Source: Oscillospiraceae bacterium (lineage in GTDB: Bacteria > Bacillota_A > Clostridia > Oscillospirales > Oscillospiraceae). Taken from it: a stretch of 64,000 bases of DNA. Position numbers and translations under genes: made by a program. Numbering within the stretch: position 1 is the first letter of the stretch; the number at the start of each line of letters is the position of its first letter. A model generated the notes under the pieces. It was not told where the DNA came from. It was given only the letters and a program-made list of their open reading frames with translations, and did no database searches. The DNA lies in assembly GCA_017627975.1 (NCBI GenBank), contig JAGAFT010000091.1, positions 62,001 to 126,000 on the forward strand, given 5' to 3'. Positions 40,316-48,594 of the stretch are shown here, in pieces.

Positions 40316-41212
40316 TCAAAAGTCAAGACCGCTTCCGTCAAAAATCGGAATGTTTTCCTCGCCGACGGAAGAGAGCTCCTGCCAGAATCCGTCCTGCAGA
40401 CGGCGGGCATGCAGATAGTGGATCAGGTTCTCGTTCTCTTCCGCTGTGACCGTGCGGCAGAGTTCGGGAAACCTGGCTTCCAGACCGGGCATGGGCGTAT
40501 ATTGGCTCATGAGAGAAAAGAGAACGGTCCCCGGCGAAAAGCTGTCGGCAACATAGTCAATGACGTCCATGCTTTCGGCACTGTGACCCGGAAGAATCAG
40601 GTGCCGGATGATGACACCGCTCTGCAGCAGCCCGGCGTCATCAAAACGGCAGGAACCGCGCTGCCGGACCATCTCGGAGATGGCTGCGGAGGCGACCTCC
40701 GGGTAATCCGCCGCGGCGGAATAGCGTTTCGCCGTGTCGGAATTCAGGTATTTCAGATCCGGCATATAGACCTGTACAAGTCCCTCCAGAAGGCGCAGCG
40801 TTTCCGCTTTTTCGTATCCGGAACTGTTCCAGACAACCGGAATGCCGAGCTCCAGTCCGTCCAGTGCTTCGGCGATCACGCGGGTAAAGTGCGTCGGTGT
40901 AACAAGCTCAATATTATGGACGCCCTGATCCCGCAGGCGCAGCATCAGCGTGCGAAGCTCGGAAACGGAAAGAATTCTCCCGACACTCTTCCGGCTGATT
41001 TCACGGTTCTGACAGAAAACACAGCGGAGATTGCAGCCGGAGAAGAAAATAGTTCCGGCACCGCGCGTCCCGCTGATGCAGGGCTCTTCTCCGTAGTGCG
41101 GCGCGGCGCGGATGACACGCGGCAGCATAGGACTGACACAGACACCGCCGCCGGCATTTCCGGTACGCTGCGCCTGACAGGCCCGGGGGCAATCGCTGCA
41201 TATTTGCTCCAT
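40316..41212 (-). CDS. PflA-like radical SAM protein (COG1313 type)
   Basis: The 298-residue protein has the radical SAM cysteines in SGCNLRCVFCQN (CxxxCxxC), and an N-terminal Cys pair (CSDCPRACQA) as in PflX/COG1313 members. Downstream blocks include VTPTHFTRVIAEAL, GIPVVWNSSGYE and VQVYMPDLKYL, typical of that group. It probably activates a glycyl-radical enzyme or modifies an unknown target; no glycyl-radical enzyme gene is in the window. It has its own promoter (41283-41311) and GGAGG at its start. Confidence 0.86.
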   Translation of the reverse strand: MEQICSDCPRACQAQRTGNAGGGVCVSPMLPRVIRAAPHYGEEPCISGTRGAGTIFFSGCNLRCVFCQNREISRKSVGRILSVSELRTLMLRLRDQGVHNIELVTPTHFTRVIAEALDGLELGIPVVWNSSGYEKAETLRLLEGLVQVYMPDLKYLNSDTAKRYSAAADYPEVASAAISEMVRQRGSCRFDDAGLLQSGVIIRHLILPGHSAESMDVIDYVADSFSPGTVLFSLMSQYTPMPGLEARFPELCRTVTAEENENLIHYLHARRLQDGFWQELSSVGEENIPIFDGSGLDF

Positions 41213-41282
41213 AGATACCTCCGAATGCGAAAAGATTCACATGCATGGGCAAAATGACAAAAAAAAGTACTTGCCGGGAGCA

Positions 41283-41311
41283 ATTATACCGTAGATTTGT
41301 ACATTATGCAA
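41283..41311 (-). promoter_or_regulatory. Promoter of the radical SAM gene
   Basis: On the minus strand, -35 box TTGCAT (41306-41311) and a perfect -10 box TATAAT (41283-41288) are 17 bases apart. The intergenic region is shared with the divergent pgk operon. Confidence 0.75.
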
Positions 41312-41357
41312 GAATCGAATAAAAGTTAGAAAAAACAATACATTTTTTGAAAAAATG

Positions 41358-41366
41358 TGGTAAAAT
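41358..41366 (+). promoter_or_regulatory. Extended -10 promoter candidate of the glycolytic operon
   Basis: TGG-TAAAAT (TG-n-TAAAAT) lies about 70 bases before the pgk start, in a very AT-rich stretch. No convincing -35 is seen at the right distance. Confidence 0.45.
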
Positions 41367-41436
41367 ACCTTCGAAAAGCAACCAATCCAGCACAAACAGC
41401 TTTACTTATTTATTATCATTTTCAGGAGGTCAAGAA

Positions 41437-42627
41437 ATGAATTACAACAAGAAGACAATCTATGACGTAGACGTCAAGGGCAAGAAGGTTCTGCTCCGCT
41501 GTGACTTCAATGTTCCTCAGAACAAGGAAACCGGCGAGATCACCAGCAACAAGCGTATCGTAGCAGCTCTGCCGACCATCCGCTATCTGCTGGACAACGG
41601 CGCCGCTGTCATCGCATGCTCTCACCTTGGCAAACCCAAGGGCGAGTGGAAGACCAAACTCACGCTGGCTCCGGTCGCACAGCGGCTTTCCGAGCTCCTC
41701 GGTCAGGAAGTAATCTTTGCCAAGGACATCATCGGTGAAGATGCCCATGCCAAGGCGGCCGCACTGCAGCCCGGTCAGATCATGCTGCTTGAGAACCTTC
41801 GCTTTGACATTCGCGAAGAGAAGAACGACGCCGACTTTGCAAAGGCTCTGGCCGATATGGCAGAGATCTTTGTTTCCGATGCTTTCGGTACCGTGCATCG
41901 CGCTCATGCCTCCACTGCCGGCGTTGCCGCATACCTGCCTGCCTATTCCGGCCTGCTGGTCGACAAGGAACTGAGCATCATGGGCAAGGCTCTTGATGAC
42001 CCGAAGCGTCCCTTCGTCGCCGTCCTCGGCGGTGCGAAAGTTTCCGACAAGATTGCCGTTATCAACAACCTGCTGGAAAAGGCCGACACCATCATCATCG
42101 GCGGCGGTATGGCTTATACCTTCCTGAAGGCCCAGGGCAAGGAAATCGGCAAGTCCCTGCTGGAGGAAGACAGACTGGACTATGCCCGCGAAATGATCCA
42201 GAAGGCTGCCGACAAGGGCGTGAAGTTCCTGCTTCCGGTTGACCATCTCTGCGCAGCCGAGTTCTCCGCCACGGCCGAACCGGTCCTCGCCGAAGACGAC
42301 ATCCCCGCAGACCTCATGGGCATGGACATCGGCCCGAAGACCGCAGAGCTCTATGCCGCAGCGGTAAAGGGTGCCGGTACCATCGTGTGGAACGGACCCA
42401 TGGGCGTGTTTGAGTTTGACGCATTCGCCGGCGGCACGAAAGCCATGGCGAAGGCCCTGGCCGAGTCCGGCGCGGTGACAATCGTCGGCGGCGGCGACTC
42501 CGCTTCCGCAGTCGAAAAGCTCGGCTTCGCCGACAAGGTGACCCATATCTCCACCGGCGGCGGCGCTTCTCTGGAATTCCTTGAGGGCAAGGAGCTTCCG
42601 GGTGTTGCCTGCCTGCTGGACAAGTAA
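41437..42627 (+). CDS. pgk: Phosphoglycerate kinase
   Basis: The 396-residue glycolytic enzyme transfers a phosphate from 1,3-bisphosphoglycerate to ADP. It has RCDFNVPQ (substrate site), HLGKPKGEW (Lys of the basic patch), [14 protein letters not shown] and the nucleotide loop [16 protein letters not shown] 41437 is preceded by a strong AGGAGGT (41424-41430). It is first in a pgk-tpiA-gpmI-tmk operon, with a GC-biased codon style typical of highly expressed genes here. Confidence 0.97.
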   Translation: MNYNKKTIYDVDVKGKKVLLRCDFNVPQNKETGEITSNKRIVAALPTIRYLLDNGAAVIACSHLGKPKGEWKTKLTLAPVAQRLSELLGQEVIFAKDIIGEDAHAKAAALQPGQIMLLENLRFDIREEKNDADFAKALADMAEIFVSDAFGTVHRAHASTAGVAAYLPAYSGLLVDKELSIMGKALDDPKRPFVAVLGGAKVSDKIAVINNLLEKADTIIIGGGMAYTFLKAQGKEIGKSLLEEDRLDYAREMIQKAADKGVKFLLPVDHLCAAEFSATAEPVLAEDDIPADLMGMDIGPKTAELYAAAVKGAGTIVWNGPMGVFEFDAFAGGTKAMAKALAESGAVTIVGGGDSASAVEKLGFADKVTHISTGGGASLEFLEGKELPGVACLLDK

Positions 42628-42666
42628 AGCAAACAAAAAGAACTATTTTTAAGGAGTTTTACAGAT

Positions 42667-43440
42667 ATGAACAGAAAGTACCGCAAAACCGTTATCGCCG
42701 GCAACTGGAAAATGAACCAGCTGGTTTCCGGCGTAAAGCCCTTCATGGAAGAGCTCAAGGAGAATCTCCCCAAGACCCGCAGCTGTGACGTTGTGCTCTG
42801 CACGCCGGCTGTCATGATCCCGACGATGGTGAAGGCGGGAAAGGATTGCCGTGTTGCCGCCGGCGGCGAGGATGTCTCGAAGTACGAGAAGGGTGCCTAT
42901 ACCGGTGAGATCTCCGCCGATATGCTGGCGGACGCCGGTGCAAAGTACTGCATCGTCGGTCACTCCGAACGCAGAGAGTATCACCATGAAAGCGACGCAC
43001 TGGTCAATGAGAAGGCCAAGGCTCTGCTAAACAAGGGCATCATCCCGATCATCTGCGTTGGTGAGAGCCTGGAGCAGCGTGAGAAGAACCTGACCATGGA
43101 ATACATCGCCTACCAGGTCTGTGCCGCGCTGTCCGGCATTGACGGAACGCAGGTCCGCCGCTGTGTCATCGCCTATGAACCCATCTGGGCCATCGGCACC
43201 GGTAAGACCGCGACCGCAGAGCAGGCAGAAGAGGTCTGCTGTGAAATCCGTGCCGTCATCCGCAAGCTTTACGGTGCCAGAAGCGCCCGCGCCGTCAGCA
43301 TCCTCTACGGCGGAAGCATGAATGCCAAGAACGCGGCTGAGCTGCTGGCACAGCCCGATATCGACGGCGGCCTGATCGGCGGCGCTTCCCTGAAGCCGGC
43401 TGATTTCGCCACCATCGTCGCCGCAACGGCCCAGGAGTAA
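42667..43440 (+). CDS. tpiA: Triosephosphate isomerase
   Basis: The 257-residue TIM barrel interconverts DHAP and glyceraldehyde-3-phosphate. Active-site blocks are AGNWKMNQ (Asn/Lys), VGHSERREYH (His) and AYEPIWAIGTGKTAT (Glu plus mobile loop). The phosphate loop LYGGSMNAKNAAEL and GGLIGGASLKPADF complete the fold. AAGGAG lies upstream. It is 39 bases after pgk. Confidence 0.97.
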   Translation: MNRKYRKTVIAGNWKMNQLVSGVKPFMEELKENLPKTRSCDVVLCTPAVMIPTMVKAGKDCRVAAGGEDVSKYEKGAYTGEISADMLADAGAKYCIVGHSERREYHHESDALVNEKAKALLNKGIIPIICVGESLEQREKNLTMEYIAYQVCAALSGIDGTQVRRCVIAYEPIWAIGTGKTATAEQAEEVCCEIRAVIRKLYGARSARAVSILYGGSMNAKNAAELLAQPDIDGGLIGGASLKPADFATIVAATAQE

Positions 43441-43447
43441 TCTGACG

Positions 43448-44977
43448 ATGAAGGCAGCGATTAAGAACCGCGCGGTTCTGATCATTATGGATGGCTACGG
43501 CATTGCCCCTCCCACAGCGGGCAATGCCATTGCCCAGGCAAAAAAACCCAATCTGGACGAGCTTTTTGCCAAATATCCCAACTCCCAGCTTCAGGCCTCC
43601 GGCCTGGATGTCGGTCTCCCGGCCGGCCAGATGGGGAACTCCGAAGTCGGACATACCAATATCGGTGCCGGCCGTGTTGTGTTCCAGATCCTCCCGAAGA
43701 TTTCCAAAGAGATCGAGGAAGGAAAGTTCTTTCAAAACCCCGTCTATCTCAAGGCGATCCGTGACGCAAAGGAGAACGGAAAGGCGCTGCACATCCTCGG
43801 GCTTCTGTCCGACGGCGGCGTACACAGCCACCTGACGCATATCTTCGCCATGCTGGAAATGGCCAAACGGGAAGGCGTTGAAAAGGTCTTTGTCCACTGC
43901 TTCCTGGATGGGCGCGATGTTCCGCCCACCAGCGGAGCCGGTTTTGTCCGTGCGCTGCAGGAAAAGTGCGACGAGCTCGGCAATGCCCGGATTGCAACCG
44001 TGCAGGGACGTTTCTGGGGGATGGACCGCGATAAGCGCTGGGACCGTGTTGAGGCCGGATATGATGCCATCGTCCGCGGCATCGGTGTGGAGGACCCGGA
44101 TGCGGTCCATGCTGTGGAAGCAAGCTATGCCGAGAACGTAACGGACGAGTTTGTCAAGCCGATCGTAGTCTGCCGCGAAGGTATGATTAACACCGGAGAC
44201 AGCGTGATCTTCATGAACTTCCGTCCGGATCGCGCACGCGAGATGACCTGGGCGCTGAATCTGCCGGACTTCGACGGATTTGAGAGAAAGAAGACCGTTT
44301 ATCCGCTCTCGTATGTCTGCACGGCGCAATACGATGAAAACCTCACACTGCCCATCGCGTACCCGCCCGAAGAGATCGTGAATACCATCGGTGACCTTGT
44401 CAGCGAGCAGGGGCTGAAGCAGTTCCGCGTCGCGGAGACCGAGAAGTATGCGCATGTGACCTTCTTCTTCAACGGCGGGGTGGAGAAGCAGACCGAAGGG
44501 GAGGACCGCTGCCTGGTTCCCTCTCCGAAAGAATATGCCACCTATGACCTTATCCCGCAGATGAGCGCGGAAAAGGTCTGTGATAAGGTTGTGGAAGCGC
44601 TGCAGTCTGAGAAATATGACCTGATCGTCTGCAACTTTGCCAACTGTGACATGGTCGGGCATACCGGCATCATGGACGCGGCCATCAAGGCAGTGGAGAC
44701 GGTGGATGCCTGCATGGGACGGATCGCCGCAGAGATCGAGAAACATCCGGATACCGTTCTGCTGGTGACAGCGGACCACGGCAATGCTGACTGCATGTTC
44801 GATGAGACGGGCAAGGTCAACACTGCCCACACCACGAATCCGGTACCCTTCCTGGTAACAAAGGAAGGGGCATCCCTGAAAGATGGACGGCTTGCCGATA
44901 TTGCGCCCACGATCCTGCAGATCATGGGCCTGAAGCAGCCGAAGGAGATGACCGGCAAATCGCTCCTCAGCGAATGA
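43448..44977 (+). CDS. gpmI: 2,3-bisphosphoglycerate-independent phosphoglycerate mutase
   Basis: The 509-residue di-manganese enzyme isomerises 3- and 2-phosphoglycerate. Metal and catalytic blocks are IMDGYGIA, GQMGNSEVGHTNIGAG (Ser nucleophile), GLLSDGGVHSH, FMNFRPDRAREM, NFANCDMVGHTG and VTADHGNAD. The length is normal. It starts 7 bases after tpiA, whose final codons provide the AGGAG ribosome site. Confidence 0.97.
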   Translation: MKAAIKNRAVLIIMDGYGIAPPTAGNAIAQAKKPNLDELFAKYPNSQLQASGLDVGLPAGQMGNSEVGHTNIGAGRVVFQILPKISKEIEEGKFFQNPVYLKAIRDAKENGKALHILGLLSDGGVHSHLTHIFAMLEMAKREGVEKVFVHCFLDGRDVPPTSGAGFVRALQEKCDELGNARIATVQGRFWGMDRDKRWDRVEAGYDAIVRGIGVEDPDAVHAVEASYAENVTDEFVKPIVVCREGMINTGDSVIFMNFRPDRAREMTWALNLPDFDGFERKKTVYPLSYVCTAQYDENLTLPIAYPPEEIVNTIGDLVSEQGLKQFRVAETEKYAHVTFFFNGGVEKQTEGEDRCLVPSPKEYATYDLIPQMSAEKVCDKVVEALQSEKYDLIVCNFANCDMVGHTGIMDAAIKAVETVDACMGRIAAEIEKHPDTVLLVTADHGNADCMFDETGKVNTAHTTNPVPFLVTKEGASLKDGRLADIAPTILQIMGLKQPKEMTGKSLLSE

Positions 44978-44981
44978 GCGC

Positions 44982-45653
44982 ATGAAGGGCAAACTGATTG
45001 TCATTGAAGGACTCGACGGCAGCGGCAAGGCGACACAGGCAAAACGCCTTGCCGCTGCTCTTCAGCAAAGTGGGGAACGGGTCCGTGAAATTTCCTTCCC
45101 CAATTATGACAGCGATTCATCCGCTCTGGTCAAAATGTATCTCTCCGGTGCTTTCGGAACACAGCCCGGAGACGTGAACGCCTATGCGGCTTCCAGCTTC
45201 TACGCCGTCGACCGATATGCCGGCATGAAACAGGACTGGGGCAGCTTTTACGACGAGGGCGGCATCCTGATTGCCGATCGCTATACCACCTCAAACGCGG
45301 TTCATCAGTGCTGCAAGCTTCCGCGGGACGGGTGGGATGATTATCTTGACTGGCTGTTTGACTTTGAGTACAGATTGCTGAGACTGCCCGAGCCGGATCT
45401 TGTGATTTATCTGCGGCTTGCGCTTGAGACCAGCCAGCGGCTGATGAGCGAGCGCTATCACGGGGATGAGAAGAAAAAGGATATCCATGAAAGCAATGTA
45501 TCCTATCTTGAGCAGGCGCATCTTGCCGCCGATTACTGTGCGGCTCAATACGGCTGGAAAACCGTGGAATGCGCCGGAGCAGACGGGCTTCGGGGAATCG
45601 AGGAGATCGGCACCGAGGTTTTGAAGCTCGTGTCAAGTGAGATTTTGCCGTAA
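44982..45653 (+). CDS. tmk: Thymidylate kinase-like deoxynucleoside monophosphate kinase
   Basis: The 223-residue P-loop kinase has the Walker A-type GLDGSGKATQAKRLAAAL and the DRY block (LIADRYTTSNAVHQ) found in Tmk. The nucleotide site FPNYDSDSSALVKMYL follows. It differs from E. coli-type Tmk in the larger Trp/Tyr-rich middle (WDDYLDWLFDFEYRLL), the Clostridia variant. It probably makes dTDP. It begins 4 bases after gpmI and closes the operon. Confidence 0.88.
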   Translation: MKGKLIVIEGLDGSGKATQAKRLAAALQQSGERVREISFPNYDSDSSALVKMYLSGAFGTQPGDVNAYAASSFYAVDRYAGMKQDWGSFYDEGGILIADRYTTSNAVHQCCKLPRDGWDDYLDWLFDFEYRLLRLPEPDLVIYLRLALETSQRLMSERYHGDEKKKDIHESNVSYLEQAHLAADYCAAQYGWKTVECAGADGLRGIEEIGTEVLKLVSSEILP

Positions 45654-45665
45654 AAAAGATATACT

Positions 45666-45699
45666 CAAAACCGGCTTCTTGACAAGGAAGCCGGTTTTG
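45666..45699 (+). terminator. Terminator of the glycolytic operon
   Basis: CAAAACCGGCTTC (45666-45678) pairs with GAAGCCGGTTTTG (45687-45699); the distal arm ends in the T-run. Its loop and 3' arm overlap the hisZ promoter. Confidence 0.85.
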
Positions 45700-45707
45700 C
45701 ATATAAT
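45679..45707 (+). promoter_or_regulatory. Consensus promoter of hisZG inside the terminator hairpin
   Basis: A perfect TTGACA (45679-45684), 17 bases, and a perfect TATAAT (45702-45707). The -35 lies in the loop of the terminator and the spacer is its 3' arm. Confidence 0.8.
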
Positions 45708-45744
45708 CTGTTTGCAATTCTTTATTTTGGTAAAGTGGTGAAGT

Positions 45745-46839
45745 ATGGAAATCTCTTTGAAAGCAGATGAAAAACTGCTCTTTTCACTTCGGGAGCTGTA
45801 TCGCCGATACGGATACCGAAGCTTTCGGATGAGCAAGTTTGAAAAATACGAACTGTATGCCGGCAACAAAGATTTTCTGGTGAGCGACCGTGTGATCACG
45901 TTCAACGACACCAACGGAGAGCTTCTGGCACTGAAGCCGGATGTGACGCTCTCCATTGTCCGCAACGCTTCCTTCCGCCCCGGATACAAGCAGAAGCTCT
46001 ATTATCATGAAAACGTCTATCGGCCTGCGGGCAGTTCCCACCAGTTTCGCGAAATTATGCAGTGCGGTCTGGAGTGCATCGGAGATCTGGACAACTATGA
46101 TGTGTATGAGGTGCTCCACCTGGCGGCCGAGAGCCTCAGGGCAATTTCGAAGCACAGTGTCCTGAGTGTGTCGCACCTCGGGATCCTGAAGAGCCTCTTT
46201 TCGGCCATCGGCGCCGGAGAAAGGGCGCAGGGAGAAGTGCTGAGGCTGATTGCCGCACGTAACGAGCATGAACTGGCCGAACTCTTTCGGCAGCAGGGCT
46301 GGGCCGAGGAAAGATTCTCGGAGCTGCGCGCGCTGCTCGGACTCCGCTGCAGTCTCAAAGAGCTTCCGGAGAAGCTGGGGTCCCTTAGGCTCGGCTGGCT
46401 TGACCCTGCGGTTCGACAGGAACTCGGCGAGCTGAGCGCGCTCTGTGCAGGGGAGGACAGCGTGCTCTGGTTTGATCTCTCCGTCATCAACGATATCCAT
46501 TATTATAACGGAATTGTCTTTCAGGGCTTTGTGCGGGAAATTGCAGAGAAGGTGATCTCTGGCGGGCGTTATGACAGCCTCCTGAAACGAATGAACCGAA
46601 AGGGCAGTGCCATCGGCTTTGCGGTATATCTCGGGATTCTGGACCAGCTGCTGCGCACAAATGAAACAAATGATGCGGATGTTCTGCTGCTGTACGATGA
46701 AAACACACCGCTGACTTTGGTGCGGGATACCGCGAAGGAGCTGCAGCGCTCCGGCCGTTCGGTCAGTGCACAGCGCAGCGCGGATGCCGGACGGTATGGT
46801 GAGACCGTAGACCTCCGGGGAGGTGAGAAGGATGCTTGA
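45745..46839 (+). CDS. hisZ: ATP phosphoribosyltransferase regulatory subunit
   Basis: The 364-residue HisRS-like paralogue partners the short HisG and lacks synthetase activity. Typical segments are LRELYRRYGYRSFRMSKFEK, LLALKPDVTLSIVRNA (motif 2-like), YYHENVYRPAGSSHQFREIM, and later SGGRYDSLLKRMN. The class II core is present without full aminoacylation motifs. It overlaps hisG by eight bases. No other his gene lies in the window. Confidence 0.93.
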   Translation: MEISLKADEKLLFSLRELYRRYGYRSFRMSKFEKYELYAGNKDFLVSDRVITFNDTNGELLALKPDVTLSIVRNASFRPGYKQKLYYHENVYRPAGSSHQFREIMQCGLECIGDLDNYDVYEVLHLAAESLRAISKHSVLSVSHLGILKSLFSAIGAGERAQGEVLRLIAARNEHELAELFRQQGWAEERFSELRALLGLRCSLKELPEKLGSLRLGWLDPAVRQELGELSALCAGEDSVLWFDLSVINDIHYYNGIVFQGFVREIAEKVISGGRYDSLLKRMNRKGSAIGFAVYLGILDQLLRTNETNDADVLLLYDENTPLTLVRDTAKELQRSGRSVSAQRSADAGRYGETVDLRGGEKDA

Positions 46840-47449
46840 TATTGCACTGCCGAAAGGCCGTCTCGGCGACCGGGTCTACGGCATGCTGAAGCAGGCGGGC
46901 TATGAGTGCCCGGCCATTGAGCAGCCGGACCGCCGTCTGATCTTTGAAAACCCGGAGACAGGTGTACGTTACTTCTGGGTTAAGCCCTCTGATGTCACCA
47001 TCTATGTCGAACGTGGTGCCGCGGACATCGGGATTGCAGGGAAGGACATTCTGCTGGAGAACCGTCCGGAGCTCTATGAGCTGCTGGATCTGAAAACGGG
47101 GATCTGCCGCATGGCCGTGGCCGGACCGGAAGGCTTTGTGGATAACCGAGAGAGAACACTTCGTGTGGCAACCAAGTTCCCTTATATCGCCGGGAATTTC
47201 TATGCCGGCAAATCCCGTGATGTGGAACTGATCAAGCTCAACGGCTCCATCGAGCTGGCCCCGATCCTCGGCCTTTCCGATGTGATTGTCGATATCGTGG
47301 AGACCGGGAAAACCCTCAAAGAAAACGGCCTGACCGTGCTGGAGACGGTTTGTCCCATCAGTGCGCGGCTGGTGGCAAATCCAGCCAGCTTCCGTTTCAA
47401 GACAGAAGAAATCAATCTGCTGGTTCAAAAACTGGCAGAGCAGATTTAA
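46832..47449 (+). CDS. hisG: ATP phosphoribosyltransferase, short form
   Basis: The 205-residue enzyme starts histidine synthesis from ATP and PRPP. It is the short form that needs HisZ. Blocks include IALPKGRLGDRVYGMLKQAG, GAADIGIAGKDILLE, FAP-type anion loop VATKFPYIAGNFY, and the PRPP-site DVIVDIVETGKTLKENGLTV. ATG 46832, with GGAGG upstream, lies inside the end of hisZ, so the subunits are translationally coupled. Confidence 0.96.
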   Translation: MLDIALPKGRLGDRVYGMLKQAGYECPAIEQPDRRLIFENPETGVRYFWVKPSDVTIYVERGAADIGIAGKDILLENRPELYELLDLKTGICRMAVAGPEGFVDNRERTLRVATKFPYIAGNFYAGKSRDVELIKLNGSIELAPILGLSDVIVDIVETGKTLKENGLTVLETVCPISARLVANPASFRFKTEEINLLVQKLAEQI

Positions 47450-47456
47450 AACAGAT

Positions 47457-47497
47457 AAAGGGAATGAGCACATCGATTAAATGCGCTCATTCCCTTT
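47457..47497. terminator. Bidirectional terminator
   Basis: A 13-bp stem AAAGGGAATGAGC/GCTCATTCCCTTT (47457-47469 with 47485-47497) lies between the convergent hisG and zinc-ribbon genes. Confidence 0.85.
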
Positions 47498-47526
47498 ATG
47501 GTTTTATACCTGACTTGAAAACCGGC

Positions 47527-47781
47527 TCAACTCATCGATTCCACAAGCCAGTCGGCGATCCCTTCTTCGGAGACGTTCATACCTTTGGATTGGAGGCCTT
47601 TGGCCAGAAACGCCGCGGTTTCATTTAAATTCAGTCCCTTCAGATGCGTGAAGTTCGTCGAGTTCAATTCACCGCCTTCAGTTGTGCGGCCTTCAATATA
47701 GCCGCAGTTATAGCACATGTTGAGAGGAATCTTACGATGAGAATCAAGTTCCATTTCGCTTCCGCAGCGCGGACATTTCAT
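47527..47781 (-). CDS. Small zinc-ribbon protein next to hpf
   Basis: The 84-residue protein opens with a zinc ribbon (MKCPRCGSEMELDSHRK and MCYNCGYIEG; two CxxC pairs). It continues as a helical stretch (LNETAAFLAKGLQSKGMNV) ending ADWLVESMS. I recognise no named family. It follows hpf by 32 bases on the same strand and may share its transcript, suggesting a ribosome- or stress-related role. The GGAGG before the ATG supports real expression. Confidence 0.7.
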   Translation of the reverse strand: MKCPRCGSEMELDSHRKIPLNMCYNCGYIEGRTTEGGELNSTNFTHLKGLNLNETAAFLAKGLQSKGMNVSEEGIADWLVESMS

Positions 47782-47813
47782 AGGGAAAAACCTCCTGTTA
47801 ATAGTTGTTCTTT

Positions 47814-48383
47814 TCAGTCAGCGTCCAGGCCGTCGTCGCAGATCAGTCCGTACCCGCCCTGACGCCTTTTATAGACAACCGCGATCGCGTCGTCTGCATC
47901 CATGTTCCGGAAGACAAAAAATTCATGATCCAGCAGATTCATCTGCAGAATGGCTTCTTCCGCGGACATGGGTTTAATCGAGAAGCGCTTGGAACGCACG
48001 ATCTTGAACTCATCCGCAGGTTCATCCTCGGCGGGAGCAAATACCGTCGTTGCGGCAGCGGCGTCCTTCTCCAGCGCGCCTTCACGCAGCCTCTTTTCCA
48101 GGCGGGTCTTATTACGGCGGATCTGCCGCTCAATTGCAGCGACACCGGAATCAACGGATGCGTACATGTCGCTGGTCAGCTCACTGGCTCTGTAGTAGGT
48201 ACCGTTGTTATGAATTGTGATCTCAGCCCGGAAGCGTCCGCGTTCCAGGCTGAAGGTGACAAAGGCTTCGGCCTCGGTCTTAAAGAAGCGGTCGAGCTTT
48301 GAGATCTTTTTGGTGGCGTAAGCTCTCAGATCTTCAGAGGAATCCATTCGTTTTTCAGCGAAGGTAAACTTCATATCTGGCAA
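47814..48383 (-). CDS. hpf: Ribosome hibernation promoting factor, long form
   Basis: The 189-residue protein has the N-terminal HPF/RaiA domain (MKFTFAEKRMDSSEDLRAYA, then KISKLDRFF, FRAEITIHNNGTYYRA) and a C-terminal domain (about 130-189; SMSAEEAILQMNLLDHEFFVFRNM). The C-terminal domain is diagnostic of long HPF, which makes 100S ribosome dimers in one protein. An 8-bp hairpin stands just upstream of AAGGAG, in the leader (48392-48410). Confidence 0.95.
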   Translation of the reverse strand: MPDMKFTFAEKRMDSSEDLRAYATKKISKLDRFFKTEAEAFVTFSLERGRFRAEITIHNNGTYYRASELTSDMYASVDSGVAAIERQIRRNKTRLEKRLREGALEKDAAAATTVFAPAEDEPADEFKIVRSKRFSIKPMSAEEAILQMNLLDHEFFVFRNMDADDAIAVVYKRRQGGYGLICDDGLDAD

Positions 48384-48391
48384 CTCCTTTC

Positions 48392-48410
48392 CGAGGGTAT
48401 CCTACCCTCG
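48392..48410 (-). promoter_or_regulatory. Hairpin in the hpf leader
   Basis: CGAGGGTA/TACCCTCG (48392-48399 with 48403-48410) forms an 8-bp stem with a 3-nt loop immediately upstream of the hpf Shine-Dalgarno. It could stabilise the mRNA or tune initiation. Confidence 0.5.
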
Positions 48411-48533
48411 TTCATATATTAACATATTTTCAGCAGAAAGAGAAGAGCGAATTTCATTTTTAATGAAAAATTATCAAAGCCGGGATCAGCAGAAAACATT
48501 TCGCAAATCGGACAACAAAGCATGCCGAACTAC

Positions 48534-48562
48534 TTGCCAAATGAGGTGAAATGGGATAGAAT
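48534..48562 (+). promoter_or_regulatory. Promoter of rsmI
   Basis: The -35 box TTGCCA (48534-48539), 17 bases, and -10 box TAGAAT (48557-48562) lie 32 bases before the ATG. Confidence 0.65.
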
Positions 48563-48594
48563 ACCTTCATTATTACTGTGTAACGGAGAATAAT

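Noticed and set aside
43295..45028. 577-codon minus-strand frame across gpmI
   Set aside because: Antisense shadow; gpmI on the plus strand has all catalytic motifs.
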